A stretch of DNA of 5,675 bases from Rhodanobacter sp. UBA5168 (GCA_002413455.1 DHXA01000147.1:4222-9896), one strand, 5' to 3'. Numbered from the stretch's first letter, positions 1 through 5,451 are shown. Made by a program: numbers and translations. The notes: a model not told the origin generated them from the letters alone.

Positions 1-1145
1 ACGGCGACTACGACGTCTACGACTACCGCAGCCCCGACGATACCCGCGTCAACGACGAGGTCCGCGCCGTGCTGAAGGGCTCGTTCGACACCGGTGCGCT
101 CAGCCACGAAGTCAGTCTCGGCGCCAGCGCGTTCCGCCGTACCATCGACCGTCGTCCCTACGTCTACGACTACGTCGGCACCGCCAATATCGATGAAGTC
201 GATCCGCCCTATTTCGCACCATCGCCGAACCAGCCCGGACCGTCGGCGCGCCGGCTGACCAGTTGGCAGCATTCGGTTTTCGCACTCGATCGCGTGCATC
301 TGGGCTCGCAATGGCAGGTGCTGGCCGGCGGCCGCTTCGTGCGCCTGCACGAACGCGCCTACGACGATGCCGGCCTGCCCGAACGCGATACGCGGCTGCG
401 CAGGTTTCTGCCGCAGGCCGCCGTGCTGTGGCAGCCCACCACGCAGCTGACCACCTATGTCAGCTACAGCGAGAGCCTGTCGCTGGGCAACGAGGCGCCG
501 TACTGGACATCGAACGGCAGCACCACGCTGGCGCCGCTGCTGTCGCGCCAGACCGAGGCCGGCGTGAAGTACGCCTGGAGCGATGCGCTGAGCCTGCAGG
601 GCGCGCTGTACCGAATCCGCCAGCCGTACCAGTTCGCCCAGCCGGACAATACCGTCGAAGGTTTCAGCTTTGTCCAGCACGGCAACGAAGTGCATACCGG
701 TCTCGAGCTCAATGCCGCCGGACGGCTCAGCAGCAACCTGCGCCTCACCGCCAGCCTCAACCTGATCCAGGCGCGCGCGCAGGGTACTGATACCCCGGGC
801 TACGAAGGCCATCAGGTCGTCAACGTGCCGCGCCTGCGCACGGCGTTGTATCTGGATTACCGCCTGCCGTTCGCGACCGATCTGAGCTTGCTCGGCGGCT
901 GGCGTTATGCCAGCAGCAACGTCGCCACGCCGAACGGCCTCACCCGCGTGCCGGCGTACCACGTGTTCGACGCCGGCCTGCGCTATGTCACGCAATGGAA
1001 TGGGCACGCGCTGACCTTGCGGCTGAACGTCGACAACGTGTTCAACCATTTCTACTGGCGCGACACCGGCACCTCCGGCGGCGACAGCTACCTGTTCCCG
1101 GGCGCGCCGCGGTTGGCGCGCCTGTCACTGACGTACGCGTTCTGA
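1..1145 (+). CDS. TonB-dependent (siderophore-type) outer-membrane receptor, C-terminal part
   Basis: The reading frame is open from base 3 at the window edge to the TGA at 1143-1145, giving about 380 residues, so the signal peptide, TonB box and plug domain lie upstream and only the beta-barrel half is seen. The sequence shows alternating-residue beta strands rich in Tyr and Arg and the segment FLPQAAVLWQPTTQLTTYVS, which is typical of the TonB-dependent siderophore receptor family. It also has a DNVFNHFYW motif near the end and a final strand ending in Leu-Thr-Tyr-Ala-Phe, the terminal aromatic being the usual signal for outer-membrane insertion. Such proteins import scarce ligands across the outer membrane using TonB-ExbBD energy. 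The GTG at 69 is internal and not the true start. The next gene, a PnuC-type vitamin transporter, begins one base after the stop, so the ligand may be a vitamin or nucleoside rather than an iron chelate. That substrate is inferred from context only. Confidence 0.9.
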   Translation, partial: GDYDVYDYRSPDDTRVNDEVRAVLKGSFDTGALSHEVSLGASAFRRTIDRRPYVYDYVGTANIDEVDPPYFAPSPNQPGPSARRLTSWQHSVFALDRVHLGSQWQVLAGGRFVRLHERAYDDAGLPERDTRLRRFLPQAAVLWQPTTQLTTYVSYSESLSLGNEAPYWTSNGSTTLAPLLSRQTEAGVKYAWSDALSLQGALYRIRQPYQFAQPDNTVEGFSFVQHGNEVHTGLELNAAGRLSSNLRLTASLNLIQARAQGTDTPGYEGHQVVNVPRLRTALYLDYRLPFATDLSLLGGWRYASSNVATPNGLTRVPAYHVFDAGLRYVTQWNGHALTLRLNVDNVFNHFYWRDTGTSGGDSYLFPGAPRLARLSLTYAF

Positions 1146-1146
1146 C

Positions 1147-1716
1147 ATGACCCTGGTCGAACTCGTCGGTGCGCTGCTCAGCGCCTGGGGCGTCTGGCTC
1201 ACCGCCAGGCGCCGTCCGTGGTGCTGGCCGGTGGGCCTGATGTCGGTGCTGGTCTATACGTGGGTTTTCGTCGACGCCAGGCTCTACTCCGACGCGCTGC
1301 TGCAACTGGCGTTCGCCGTGCTGATCGGCTACGGCTGGTATCGCTGGCTGCAACACATGGGCGCGGACGGCCGCGTGCAAGTCGCGCCGTTGCCACCACG
1401 GCCAGCAATCCTGCATCTGGCCATCGGCTGCCTCGGTGCGCTGGCCCTGGGCGCGTTCATGCGCCACCACACCGATGCCGCGCTGCCCTGGCTGGACGCA
1501 GCGCTAACCGCATTCAGCCTGGTCGCGCAGTGGTGGCAGGCGAAACGGCATGCCGCCGCGTGGTGGGTGTGGATCGTGGTGGACGTGATCTACGTGGGCG
1601 AATACGTCTACAAGCACCTGTTGATCACCTCGGTGCTGTACGCCGGTTTCGTGGTATTGGCAATCATCGGCCTGCGTGCGTGGCAGCATGCGGATGAGGG
1701 CGCGCCACCCACATAG
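1147..1716 (+). CDS. pnuC: PnuC-family vitamin transporter (probably nicotinamide riboside)
   Basis: This 189-residue integral inner-membrane protein has about seven hydrophobic segments (roughly residues 3-19, 25-44, 49-68, 87-106, 113-131, 138-155 and 159-179), matching the length and topology of PnuC facilitators. Family signatures are visible: LYSDALLQ at 47-53 followed by GYGWYRW at 61-67, and later QWWQAKRHAAAWWVWIVVD around 128-146 with downstream Tyr149 and Tyr153. PnuC proteins move nicotinamide riboside by facilitated diffusion, with trapping by phosphorylation inside the cell; relatives (PnuT) carry thiamine. The start is the ATG one base after the receptor stop. There is no clear Shine-Dalgarno sequence, so translation is probably coupled to the receptor. 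No riboside kinase (NadR or RibosylNicK type) or thiamine kinase follows in the window, which leaves the substrate open. Family assignment is strong; substrate is inferred. Confidence 0.9.
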   Translation: MTLVELVGALLSAWGVWLTARRRPWCWPVGLMSVLVYTWVFVDARLYSDALLQLAFAVLIGYGWYRWLQHMGADGRVQVAPLPPRPAILHLAIGCLGALALGAFMRHHTDAALPWLDAALTAFSLVAQWWQAKRHAAAWWVWIVVDVIYVGEYVYKHLLITSVLYAGFVVLAIIGLRAWQHADEGAPPT

Positions 1717-1730
1717 AAACTTCTTCCTAT

Positions 1731-1754
1731 CGTCGCCTTGCTCCGACGGCGACG
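1731..1754. repeat. Inverted repeat downstream of pnuC
   Basis: CGTCGCC (1731-1737) and GGCGACG (1748-1754) are exact reverse complements separated by ten bases. The hairpin begins 14 bases after the pnuC stop. There is no T-tract behind it, so it is not a standard intrinsic terminator. It could still stabilise or end the receptor-pnuC transcript, or it may be chance in GC-rich DNA. Confidence 0.35.
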
Positions 1755-1868
1755 GCGCGGTTGGGATACAGCCGGCGGCGGCCACGAAACGCATGCAACA
1801 GGCCAAGGGGAAATCCCACCTGAACCTGCTTTCGGATCAACATTTTTATTACACCGCGCCGGTGCAAA

Positions 1869-2492
1869 ATGACCGTCACGATGAAAACCTCGCTGACAGG
1901 CAAGCGTCTCTTGTGCGTCGCCACCGTGCTGCTGGCCGCAGCCGGGGCTGTCGGCGCGCAGGACATCTACAAATGCACACAGGGCGGGCAAGTCGCCTAC
2001 ACCGATCATCCCTGCCCGGGCGGCAATGGTGAACTGCTGCACCAGGCCGACGACACCGAAGTCATCGACCGCTACCTGCGCCTGGGCCAGGACGCGCTCG
2101 CAAAGCGTTATGCGCAATCGCGCCACCTCGAAGCGCTCTATCAGCAGCGCGTCGAGGTCCATCAACAGGCGATGGCGGAAAGATCCCAGCGTCGGGCCGA
2201 CGACGCCTACACCGCTGAACAACGCCAGCAGGAAGCGCAGCAGCAGGCGCTGGTCGATGAAGCGGCGGAGCGCGATCGGCTGCAGGCCGAGAACGAGGCA
2301 CTGCGCCAGCAGAACGACGAGTACCAGGACCAGTTGAACCAGCCGGTCTACAACGCGCCCCCCGCCTACTGGGGCGAGCCGCCGGATCGCAGTCATCACC
2401 ACGACGATCACCACCCGCACCGTCCGCCATCGGCAAACGAGCCCGTCTTCCACCCATGCAAGCAACTTGCCGGTGGCCGGGTGCAATGTTGA
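1869..2492 (+). CDS. Exported DUF4124-domain protein with coiled coil and His-rich tail
   Basis: This 207-residue protein begins with a signal peptide: basic start, hydrophobic stretch about residues 14-29, and likely cleavage after VGA30. The mature protein opens with the DUF4124 pattern, IYKCTQGGQVAYTDHPC (33-49), in which a short beta-rich unit carries Cys36 and Cys49. Residues about 75-157 are strongly helical and rich in Gln, Glu, Arg and Ala, and probably form a coiled coil. A linker rich in Pro and Tyr leads to a His/Asp cluster at 176-184 and an end with Cys197 and Cys207 (the last residue). DUF4124 proteins are common, poorly characterised periplasmic or envelope proteins of Xanthomonadales and other proteobacteria; no reaction is known. 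Two in-frame ATGs (1869 and 1881) are possible and neither has a good ribosome-binding site. The second gives a more typical MKTSLTGKR signal start. Confidence 0.85.
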   Translation: MTVTMKTSLTGKRLLCVATVLLAAAGAVGAQDIYKCTQGGQVAYTDHPCPGGNGELLHQADDTEVIDRYLRLGQDALAKRYAQSRHLEALYQQRVEVHQQAMAERSQRRADDAYTAEQRQQEAQQQALVDEAAERDRLQAENEALRQQNDEYQDQLNQPVYNAPPAYWGEPPDRSHHHDDHHPHRPPSANEPVFHPCKQLAGGRVQC

Positions 2493-2551
2493 AGACGAAG
2501 TAGCCGGCGCGCCCCGTTCAAAGCCGGGCGAAGATGCCGTTTTGTGGCAGC

Positions 2552-2571
2552 GCCTGCAGGAAAGTGCAGGC
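2552..2571. repeat. Hairpin-forming inverted repeat
   Basis: GCCTGCA (2552-2558) and TGCAGGC (2565-2571) are perfect complements around a six-base loop (GGAAAG). The hairpin lies 60 bases after the DUF4124 stop. It lacks a following T run, so a terminator role is only possible, perhaps as a transcript 3'-end barrier. Confidence 0.4.
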
Positions 2572-2587
2572 CGATACCGGCGACGTT

Positions 2588-2603
2588 TTCGATCACGATC
2601 GAA
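2588..2603. promoter_or_regulatory. Near-palindrome, candidate operator upstream of the monooxygenase
   Basis: TTCGATC (2588-2594) and GATCGAA (2597-2603) form a perfect 7-bp dyad around two bases. The compact form with a very short spacer suits a dimeric repressor site better than an RNA hairpin. It sits about 145 bases before the monooxygenase start. No regulator gene is present in the window to pair with it, and chance is possible. Confidence 0.3.
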
Positions 2604-2736
2604 GGGGACGTAGAGACACACGTGTTCAGACTGCCGACCGCCCCCTCATCGGCGCGGGCTGAGCACCGATCTGGCCGAGAAAAATGCCGCAGCTTTCAGA
2701 TACGCTCGCGGTTGACTGAGGTGCGAACTCTGCAAC

Positions 2737-2743
2737 GGACGAG
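2737..2743 (+). promoter_or_regulatory. Ribosome-binding site supporting the GTG start at 2749
   Basis: GGACGAG lies five bases before the GTG at 2749. An in-frame TGA at 2713-2715 blocks any longer conventional start, and the FAD-binding fold begins only a few codons after this GTG. The three observations together fix the start. Confidence 0.55.
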
Positions 2744-2748
2744 ACCCG

Positions 2749-3876
2749 GTGGTCAGTACGGATGCAATCATTGTCGGCGCGGGTCCCGCAGGTCTCTCCT
2801 GCGCGGCGACCATGCGCCAGCTCGGCCTCAAGGTGCTGGTGCTGGACAAGGCCGGCATGGTTGCTCCGGTATGGCGTCGCCACTATGACCGCTTGCATCT
2901 GCATACGGATCGGGGGCACTCGGGCTTGCCTGGCATGGCGATGCCACGGACGTACCCGAGATATCCCTCGCGCGCGCAGGTCGTGGACTACCTTGAAAGC
3001 TACGCGGCGCACTTCGACCTGCATCCGATCTTCAACTGCGCGGTGCGCAACGTCCGTCGCGAGGGCTCGGCGTGGTTTGCGGATACGGTGCGGGAGCAGT
3101 TTGCGGCACGCGTCGTGGTGATTGCGACCGGCTGGGCCGACTTTCCCTACCGTCCGAATTGGCCAGGATTGGACGGCTACCATGGCCCGATTGTTCATAG
3201 CAGTGAATATCGCAATCCCGCTGCTTACATGGGCAAGCGCGTGCTCGTCGTCGGCTTCGGCAACTCGGGTGGCGAGATCGCGCTCGACCTGGCAGAAGCC
3301 GGCGTCGACGTGAGCCTTTCCGTACGTGGCCCGGTGCAGATCCTGCCACGCGAGCTGCTCGGCCTGCCCATCCTGACCTGGGCGATCGCCCAAGCGCCCC
3401 TCCCCGCGCGCGTTGCCGATTTCATCAATGCGCCCGCCATCCGCCTGGCCGTCGGTTCGCTTGGGAAACTCGGCCTGAAAGTGGCCCGCAAGGGACCGCG
3501 CCGGATGATCGAGGAGGATCGGCGCGTACCGCTGCTCGACGTGGGCACACTGGCCAGGATCAGGGACGGCTCGATCAAGGTGCGCGGCGATATCGCGCGG
3601 CTCACCGGCGAGGGCGTGGTTTTTGTCGATTCCCCGGCAGAGCCGTTCGACAGCCTCATTCTGGCGACCGGCTTTCGCCCCGACCTGCGCCAGCTGCTGC
3701 CAAACACCCGCGGCGTATTTGACGCTCACGGCATGCCACTCGTGACCGGCCAAGCCACCGCAGAACCCGGTCTGTTTTTCTGCGGCCTCATTGCGTCGCC
3801 CACGGGCCAACTGCGCGAAATCGGCATCGAAGCGCGGCGCATTGCGCAAATAGCTGCGGCCAGCCTGCCGCGTTAA
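2749..3876 (+). CDS. YUCCA-like FAD/NADPH-dependent flavin monooxygenase
   Basis: The 375-residue protein is soluble and has the class B flavin monooxygenase layout. A first Rossmann motif, IIVGAGPAG (7-15), binds FAD. The motif YHGPIVHSSEY (144-154) matches the FxGxxxHxxxY fingerprint. A second Rossmann motif, VLVVGFGNSGGE (165-176), should bind NADPH. ATG motifs stand at 126-128 and 306-312 (ATGFRPD). Segments like YDRLHLHT near residue 46, YPSRAQVVDYLESYAAHFDL and VPLLDVGTLARI (260-271) closely resemble plant YUCCA enzymes, which oxidatively decarboxylate indole-3-pyruvate to the auxin indole-3-acetate. Here the family is well supported but the substrate is not: bacterial relatives are mostly annotated only as NAD(P)/FAD-dependent oxidoreductases (CzcO-like, COG2072). 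The gene stands alone, with no pathway partner beside it, and is followed by a truncated receptor tail, which suggests arrival by recombination. Start is GTG with a fair ribosome-binding site. Confidence 0.88.
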   Translation: MVSTDAIIVGAGPAGLSCAATMRQLGLKVLVLDKAGMVAPVWRRHYDRLHLHTDRGHSGLPGMAMPRTYPRYPSRAQVVDYLESYAAHFDLHPIFNCAVRNVRREGSAWFADTVREQFAARVVVIATGWADFPYRPNWPGLDGYHGPIVHSSEYRNPAAYMGKRVLVVGFGNSGGEIALDLAEAGVDVSLSVRGPVQILPRELLGLPILTWAIAQAPLPARVADFINAPAIRLAVGSLGKLGLKVARKGPRRMIEEDRRVPLLDVGTLARIRDGSIKVRGDIARLTGEGVVFVDSPAEPFDSLILATGFRPDLRQLLPNTRGVFDAHGMPLVTGQATAEPGLFFCGLIASPTGQLREIGIEARRIAQIAAASLPR

Positions 3877-3879
3877 AGA

Positions 3880-3895
3880 AGGGGCCTCACCCCCT
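3880..3895. repeat. Small hairpin just after the monooxygenase stop
   Basis: AGGGG (3880-3884) and CCCCT (3891-3895) pair around a six-base loop, four bases after the TAA. No T run follows. It lies exactly in the junction between the monooxygenase and the receptor remnant, and its last base begins the TGA that precedes the remnant. Confidence 0.3.
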
Positions 3896-3897
3896 GA

Positions 3898-4116
3898 CAT
3901 CGCCAGCTCAAGCTGAACGCGCAGTACCGTCCGTTGTGGGCCGGCTCCGGCCAGAACCTGGCGTTCTCGGCCACCGTGTTCAACCTGTTCAACAGCCAGA
4001 AAACCACCTCGCAGGTCGATGGTGGCGAGGACCCGGCAGACGACTACCAGCGTCCGCTGTCGTTCCAGACTCCGCGCTACGTGCAGCTCGGTGTCAGCTA
4101 CGACTTCTCGATGTAA
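3898..4116 (+). pseudogene. C-terminal remnant of an Oar-like TonB-dependent receptor
   Basis: From just after a TGA at 3895-3897 the frame reads as the last ~72 codons of a TonB-dependent receptor: a strand QLKLNAQYRPLW, then LAFSATVFNLFNSQ with the conserved VFNLFN motif, an acidic loop (DGGEDPADDY), PLSFQTPRYVQLGVSYDF and a final Ser-Met. The PRYVQLGVSYDF ending is typical of the large Oar/carboxypeptidase-regulatory-like receptors abundant in Xanthomonadales, normally around 900-1000 residues. Everything upstream (signal peptide, plug, most of the barrel) is missing and is replaced by the monooxygenase gene. An internal TTG at 3934 could nominally start a 60-residue ORF, but it has no ribosome-binding site and would lack an export signal. 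It differs in type from the receptor at the window start, so it is not a duplicate of it. The gene's own downstream hairpins and terminator remain. Confidence 0.8.
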
Positions 4117-4123
4117 CACCGGA

Positions 4124-4143
4124 GGCGCCGGGCAACCGGCGCC
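4124..4143. repeat. Perfect 8-bp stem-loop with GCAA tetraloop
   Basis: GGCGCCGG (4124-4131) and CCGGCGCC (4136-4143) pair perfectly around GCAA, a stable GNRA-type tetraloop. It starts eight bases after the receptor remnant stop and sits just upstream of the intrinsic terminator. It probably protects or helps end the transcript. Confidence 0.6.
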
Positions 4144-4151
4144 ATCCTTCC

Positions 4152-4183
4152 AAAAGACCGCCGGATCTCCGGCGGTCTTTTTT
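4152..4183 (+). terminator. Rho-independent terminator
   Basis: GACCGCCGG (4156-4164) and CCGGCGGTC (4169-4177) form a strong 9-bp GC stem with a four-base loop, preceded by AAAA (4152-4155) and followed by six T (4178-4183). Counting the A/T flanks, complementarity extends to 14 bp. It ends the monooxygenase/receptor-remnant transcript and insulates the hydrolase gene. The A run upstream may allow weak action on the opposite strand. Confidence 0.93.
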
Positions 4184-4295
4184 ATGCCCGCTGCCTGCGA
4201 GCCGTCCCGAACCCGAGCTCCGCATCCAACACTTTCGTTAACCTCGGACCCTTGTCATCTCCCGCACGCGCCGCCAGCAAAAAAGCGATAACCTC

Positions 4296-4316
4296 GGCGC
4301 GCGAAGCTCGCGCGCC
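4296..4316. repeat. Perfect 9-bp inverted repeat upstream of the hydrolase gene
   Basis: GGCGCGCGA (4296-4304) and TCGCGCGCC (4308-4316) are exact complements with a three-base centre (AGC). It lies 60 bases before the chosen hydrolase start, after an A run and GATAAC (4281-4292). It could be a leader hairpin or a protein-binding site. There is no T-tract on either side at terminator spacing. Confidence 0.5.
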
Positions 4317-4366
4317 CGTTCGGCGTTCGCGTTGCTGAAAGTCTTTCATGAAGGCTCGGCCGAGAC

Positions 4367-4373
4367 GGGGAAG
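4367..4373 (+). promoter_or_regulatory. Ribosome-binding site supporting the ATG start at 4377
   Basis: GGGGAAG lies just before the ATG at 4377 (about five bases from the GGGGA core). It supports this start over the in-frame TTG at 4332, which would put fifteen charged residues ahead of the signal peptide. Confidence 0.6.
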
Positions 4374-4376
4374 CAC

Positions 4377-5297
4377 ATGCACCAGCGCACGACATTCTTC
4401 TTGCTCGGGGCCGGCGTGATGGCCTGCCTCGCGGGCATGCCAGGCAACGCGCAGGCACAGCCGGCGACGGACTCCAGCCACCTGGTGGCGACGCCGAAAC
4501 ACGCCGACCGCGCGTCCATGGAAACCATGCAGATACCCAGCCACGGCGCGCTGATGAACGCACTGGTCTATGTGGCTGCCGGGGCGGGCCCGCATCCGGC
4601 GGTGATCCTGCTGCACGGCTTTCCCGGCAACGAACGCAACCTGGATCTGGCGCAGGACATGCGCCGCGCCGGTTGGGATGTTCTCTACTTCAACTACCGT
4701 GGTTCGTGGGGCAGCCCGGGCAATTTTTCTTTTTCCCACGGCATCGAGGACACCGCCGCGGCGCTGGCTTACCTGCGCCAGCCGGACGTCGCCAGGAAAC
4801 TGCGGCTGGATCCCACGCGCATCGTGCTGATCGGACACAGCATGGGCGGCTTCATGACCGTCCAGGGCGCCGCCGCCGATCCCGCCATCAAGGCTTTCGC
4901 CACCATCTCGGCCGCCGACCTGGGCGGCACGATGCGGCGGATGCTGGCCGGGGGACAGAAACCGGACGCATTGCACAAGATGAGCGCAGGCCTGGCCAAC
5001 GAAGGCATGGCCCCGTTGAGCGGATGCACACCCGACGGGCTGGCCCGCGAGCTCGCCGAGCATGCGGCGATGTGGACGTTCAGCTCGAAGGTCGACGCGT
5101 TGAAAAACCGCGCGGCACTCATCGTCACCTCGGACGATGGCCTGGCAAAGGCAAACGAATCGTTTGCGACCGACCTGCGCAACGCCGGCGACACCCACGT
5201 GACGACCATGCACCTGCCCACCGACCACGCGTATTCCGATCAGCGCATCGAGCTGTCGCATGCCGTGCTGCAGTGGCTCGCGGCGCTGCCAAGATAG
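4377..5297 (+). CDS. Secreted alpha/beta hydrolase
   Basis: The 306-residue protein starts with a signal peptide (MHQR, then a hydrophobic core about residues 5-22) and a likely cleavage after AQA27. Cys17 in GVMAC gives a loose lipobox as a less likely alternative. The alpha/beta-hydrolase fold follows. The oxyanion segment LLHGFPGN begins at 78, with FNYRGSWGSPG further on. The nucleophile elbow is GHSMGG (153-158, Ser155). The acid is Asp253 or Asp254 in VTSDDG, and the catalytic His284 is in TDHAYSDQRI near the end. All triad residues are present, so the enzyme should be an active serine hydrolase (esterase, lipase or peptidase-like, close to the dienelactone hydrolase/S9 peptidase-like group). 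The substrate cannot be told from sequence. It is located in the periplasm or envelope. The terminator upstream at 4152 separates it from the previous genes, so it needs its own promoter, though no clear -35/-10 pair was found. Confidence 0.9.
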   Translation: MHQRTTFFLLGAGVMACLAGMPGNAQAQPATDSSHLVATPKHADRASMETMQIPSHGALMNALVYVAAGAGPHPAVILLHGFPGNERNLDLAQDMRRAGWDVLYFNYRGSWGSPGNFSFSHGIEDTAAALAYLRQPDVARKLRLDPTRIVLIGHSMGGFMTVQGAAADPAIKAFATISAADLGGTMRRMLAGGQKPDALHKMSAGLANEGMAPLSGCTPDGLARELAEHAAMWTFSSKVDALKNRAALIVTSDDGLAKANESFATDLRNAGDTHVTTMHLPTDHAYSDQRIELSHAVLQWLAALPR

Positions 5298-5310
5298 GCA
5301 GAGAGTCGCG

Positions 5311-5325
5311 GCGCTGAAAGAGCGC
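5311..5325. repeat. Short hairpin after the hydrolase stop
   Basis: GCGCT (5311-5315) and AGCGC (5321-5325) pair around GAAAG, 14 bases after the hydrolase stop. A TT follows but no real T run. It is a weak terminator candidate at most. Confidence 0.25.
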
Positions 5326-5378
5326 TTCGCTGCCTGTCGTCACGTCATCCTGATTGACTGGTCGCGCGTTTGGGAGAA

Positions 5379-5405
5379 CAGTGGCACACAGGCGTGTGCC
5401 CACTG
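5379..5405. repeat. Long stem-loop in the leader of the last gene
   Basis: GGCACAC (5383-5389) and GTGTGCC (5394-5400) pair around AGGC. Beyond a single bulged C (5401), CAGT (5379-5382) pairs with ACTG (5402-5405), giving 11 base pairs in total. It lies 82 bases after the hydrolase stop and 46 bases before the next ATG. No T run follows. It could be a transcript-end barrier for the hydrolase or a leader structure for the following gene. Confidence 0.55.
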
Positions 5406-5442
5406 GCAGGCAGCTTCGCCTGAGCCCTGATTCGTGATCCAC

Positions 5443-5448
5443 GGAGGA
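5443..5448 (+). promoter_or_regulatory. Strong Shine-Dalgarno sequence
   Basis: GGAGGA stands just before the ATG at 5452, separated by three T. It is the best ribosome-binding site in the window, predicts efficient translation of the last gene and fixes its start. Confidence 0.85.
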
Positions 5449-5451
5449 TTT

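Larger units (their letters stand above)
2493..2748. other. Noncoding gap with two short inverted repeats
   Basis: This 256-base stretch between the DUF4124 gene and the monooxygenase has no convincing gene on either strand. Open frames crossing it are Arg-rich shadows with no recognisable domain. It holds the two inverted repeats listed separately and the ribosome-binding site of the next gene. A TTGACT at 2712-2717 resembles a -35 box but no matching -10 box follows at normal spacing. No T-tract terminator for the DUF4124 gene was found. Confidence 0.6.

Noticed and set aside
13..173. Fourteen-base direct repeat ACGTCTACGACTAC at 13-26 and 160-173
   Set aside because: Both copies are in the same frame and encode Val-Tyr-Asp-Tyr in receptor beta strands. 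This is best explained by similar local protein sequence and codon preference.
1738..1852. Possible promoters for the DUF4124 gene (TTGCTC...GATACA, or TATTAC at 1847-1852)
   Set aside because: The first pair has a 21-base spacer, and the second lacks a -35 match. Neither is strong enough to annotate.
1608..2621. Minus-strand open frame of 337 codons across the DUF4124 gene
   Set aside because: It has no family motif, and the plus strand carries a convincing signal peptide and DUF4124 pattern. The minus frame is explained by codon bias.
2712..2740. TTGACT as a -35 box for the monooxygenase
   Set aside because: No -10-like hexamer lies at 16-18 bases spacing, and the start codon is too close for a normal leader.
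3934..4116. Sixty-codon ORF from TTG as a real small gene
   Set aside because: It reads as the internal C-terminal part of a TonB receptor barrel, has no ribosome-binding site or signal peptide, and homologous-looking sequence continues upstream of the TTG to the TGA at 3895.
2626..4119. Long minus-strand open frame of 497 codons opposite the monooxygenase and receptor remnant
   Set aside because: The predicted protein is rich in Arg, His, Ala and Gln, has no recognisable domain, and lies antisense to a gene with clear motifs. It is a typical GC-rich shadow frame.
4332..4376. TTG at 4332 as the hydrolase start
   Set aside because: It would place fifteen extra residues, several charged, before the signal peptide. 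The ATG at 4377 has a good ribosome-binding site directly ahead.
4182..5261. Minus-strand open frame of 359 codons opposite the hydrolase
   Set aside because: It is a shadow of the hydrolase, which has an intact catalytic triad and signal peptide. The minus translation is rich in His, Arg and Gln without any domain.
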